Shown piece after piece: positions 35,238-35,712 of a stretch of DNA of 35,712 nt. The first letter of the stretch is position 1, and each line of letters opens with the position of its first letter. The notes below the pieces were generated by a model. The model saw only the letters and a program-made list of their open reading frames with translations. It made no database searches and was not told where the DNA came from. This DNA comes from Chitinophagaceae bacterium (lineage in GTDB: Bacteria > Bacteroidota > Bacteroidia > Chitinophagales > UBA10324): NCBI GenBank assembly GCA_947469485.1, contig CANIPU010000024.1, positions 1-35,712 of the forward strand, written 5' to 3'. A program made the translations under genes and the position numbers.

Positions 35238-35488
35238 CTTTTTTCTCAAAAGACCTGTCTTCCTTATAAAAAGACACTAAATCCCGAACAGATTACATGT
35301 GGCTAAAGCCACACCTTCATTGCCTGTTATCCGTTCGCTAAAGCGAACGGCAATTGATGAACAACAAATACATTTTCATTTGAATTTTTTTGAAAGACAA
35401 GTGCAACTCATCTATTGCCGTCTGCTTTAGCTGACGGAAAAAGAGAATTCAAAATGAAAATGGCTTTAGCCGCCTTCCGTTTACATCT
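35238..35488. repeat. REP/BIME-like repeat module, copy 1
   Basis: The module is about 251 bases long. It holds four palindromes sharing a GCTAAAGC or GCTTTAGC core. These are TGTGGCTAAAGCCACA (35298-35313), CCGTTCGCTAAAGCGAACGG (35331-35350), CCGTCTGCTTTAGCTGACGG (35418-35437, one stem mismatch) and GGCTTTAGCC (35462-35471). Between them, CATTTTCATTTGAATT (35371-35386) is nearly the inverse of AATTCAAAATGAAAATG (35446-35462). The first two palindromes carry the core in one orientation and the last two in the other, giving the alternating arrangement known for BIMEs. Confidence 0.85.
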
Positions 35489-35712
35489 CTTTTTTCTCAA
35501 AAGACCTGTCTTCCTTCCAAAAAGACACTAAATCCCGAACAGATTACATGTGGCTAAAGCCAGCTTCTTCATTGCCTGTTATCCGTTCGCTAAAGCGAAC
35601 GGCAATTGATGAACAACAAATACATTTTCATTAGAATTTTTTTGAAAGACAAGTGCAGCTCATCTATTGCCGTCAGCTTTAGCTGACGGAAAAAGAGAAT
35701 TCAAAATGAAAA
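35489..35712. repeat. REP/BIME-like repeat module, copy 2 (cut by the window end)
   Basis: This copy matches 35238-35460 at an offset of 251-252 bases, with roughly nine differences including one single-base indel. Palindromes are TGGCTAAAGCCA (35551-35562), CCGTTCGCTAAAGCGAACGG (35583-35602, identical to copy 1) and CCGTCAGCTTTAGCTGACGG (35670-35689, here a perfect stem). The expected GGCTTTAGCC element would fall just outside the window. Confidence 0.85.

Larger units (their letters stand above)
35210..35712. other. Non-coding 3' end of the window (503 bases), mostly a tandem palindromic repeat array
   Basis: No open reading frame with coding character is visible on either strand here. After a short lead-in (35210-35237) the region consists of two near-identical modules, annotated separately. 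The second module reaches the last base of the window, so the array may continue beyond it. Confidence 0.85.

Noticed and set aside
35238-35712. CRISPR array
   Set aside because: The unit is about 250 bases, the copies are nearly identical throughout and there are no unique spacers or cas genes.

Overview
The window looks like ordinary chromosome from a member of the Bacteroidota. Six genes encode secreted proteins ending in type IX secretion system (T9SS) sorting domains. Several genes have a perfect TAnnTTTG promoter -7 box upstream, starts are preceded by A-rich stretches instead of Shine-Dalgarno sites, and intergenic DNA is AT-rich. The Delta-60, PKD/CHU_C, Omp28-like and parvulin genes fit the same phylum. 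I cannot place it below phylum; an environmental Chitinophagia- or Sphingobacteriia-like lineage is a guess. No phage, plasmid, insertion sequence, CRISPR, tRNA or rRNA was seen.

Layout. 1-3180: the tail of an enoyl-CoA hydratase, fumarase (fumC) and, convergent with it, the 23S rRNA methyltransferase rlmD. 3392-8557: a tightly packed operon for periplasmic folding: a two-domain parvulin, a parvulin-like lipoprotein without a catalytic core, SurA and a MoxR ATPase, closed by a strong bidirectional terminator. 8659-12255 (minus strand): anmK for peptidoglycan recycling and a 780-residue PKD/CHU_C surface protein. 12517-16671: dxs, then two T9SS cargo proteins. 16733-20781: dusB diverging from a CPBP intramembrane protease that overlaps cdsA, then psd and a small cysteine-rich secreted protein. 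20862-24548 (minus strand): radC and a large sortilin/BNR-propeller protein. 24682-27780: an outer-membrane-barrel candidate, a pirin, a GNAT acetyltransferase and the tRNA hydroxylase trhO. 27942-33017: two Delta-60-repeat T9SS cargo proteins flanking a GT-C-like membrane protein with TPRs. 33111-35209: kbl and a further T9SS cargo protein.

The last 475 bases (35238-35712) are the most unusual part. They hold two tandem copies of a roughly 250-base non-coding module packed with short palindromes that share a GCTAAAGC/GCTTTAGC core, resembling REP/BIME-type repeats. The second copy runs off the window. The stems differ between palindrome types by compensating changes, and one copy has a broken stem.

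The main functional theme is the cell envelope: folding of outer-membrane proteins (parvulins/SurA), phospholipid synthesis (cdsA, psd), murein recycling (anmK), isoprenoid precursors (dxs), and many secreted or surface proteins. No T9SS machinery is encoded here, so the cargo genes depend on loci elsewhere. No wholly new multi-gene system was identified; the best candidates for follow-up are the terminal repeat array, in-frame repeat insertions inside a sorting domain, and the glycosyltransferase-like gene between two cargo genes.
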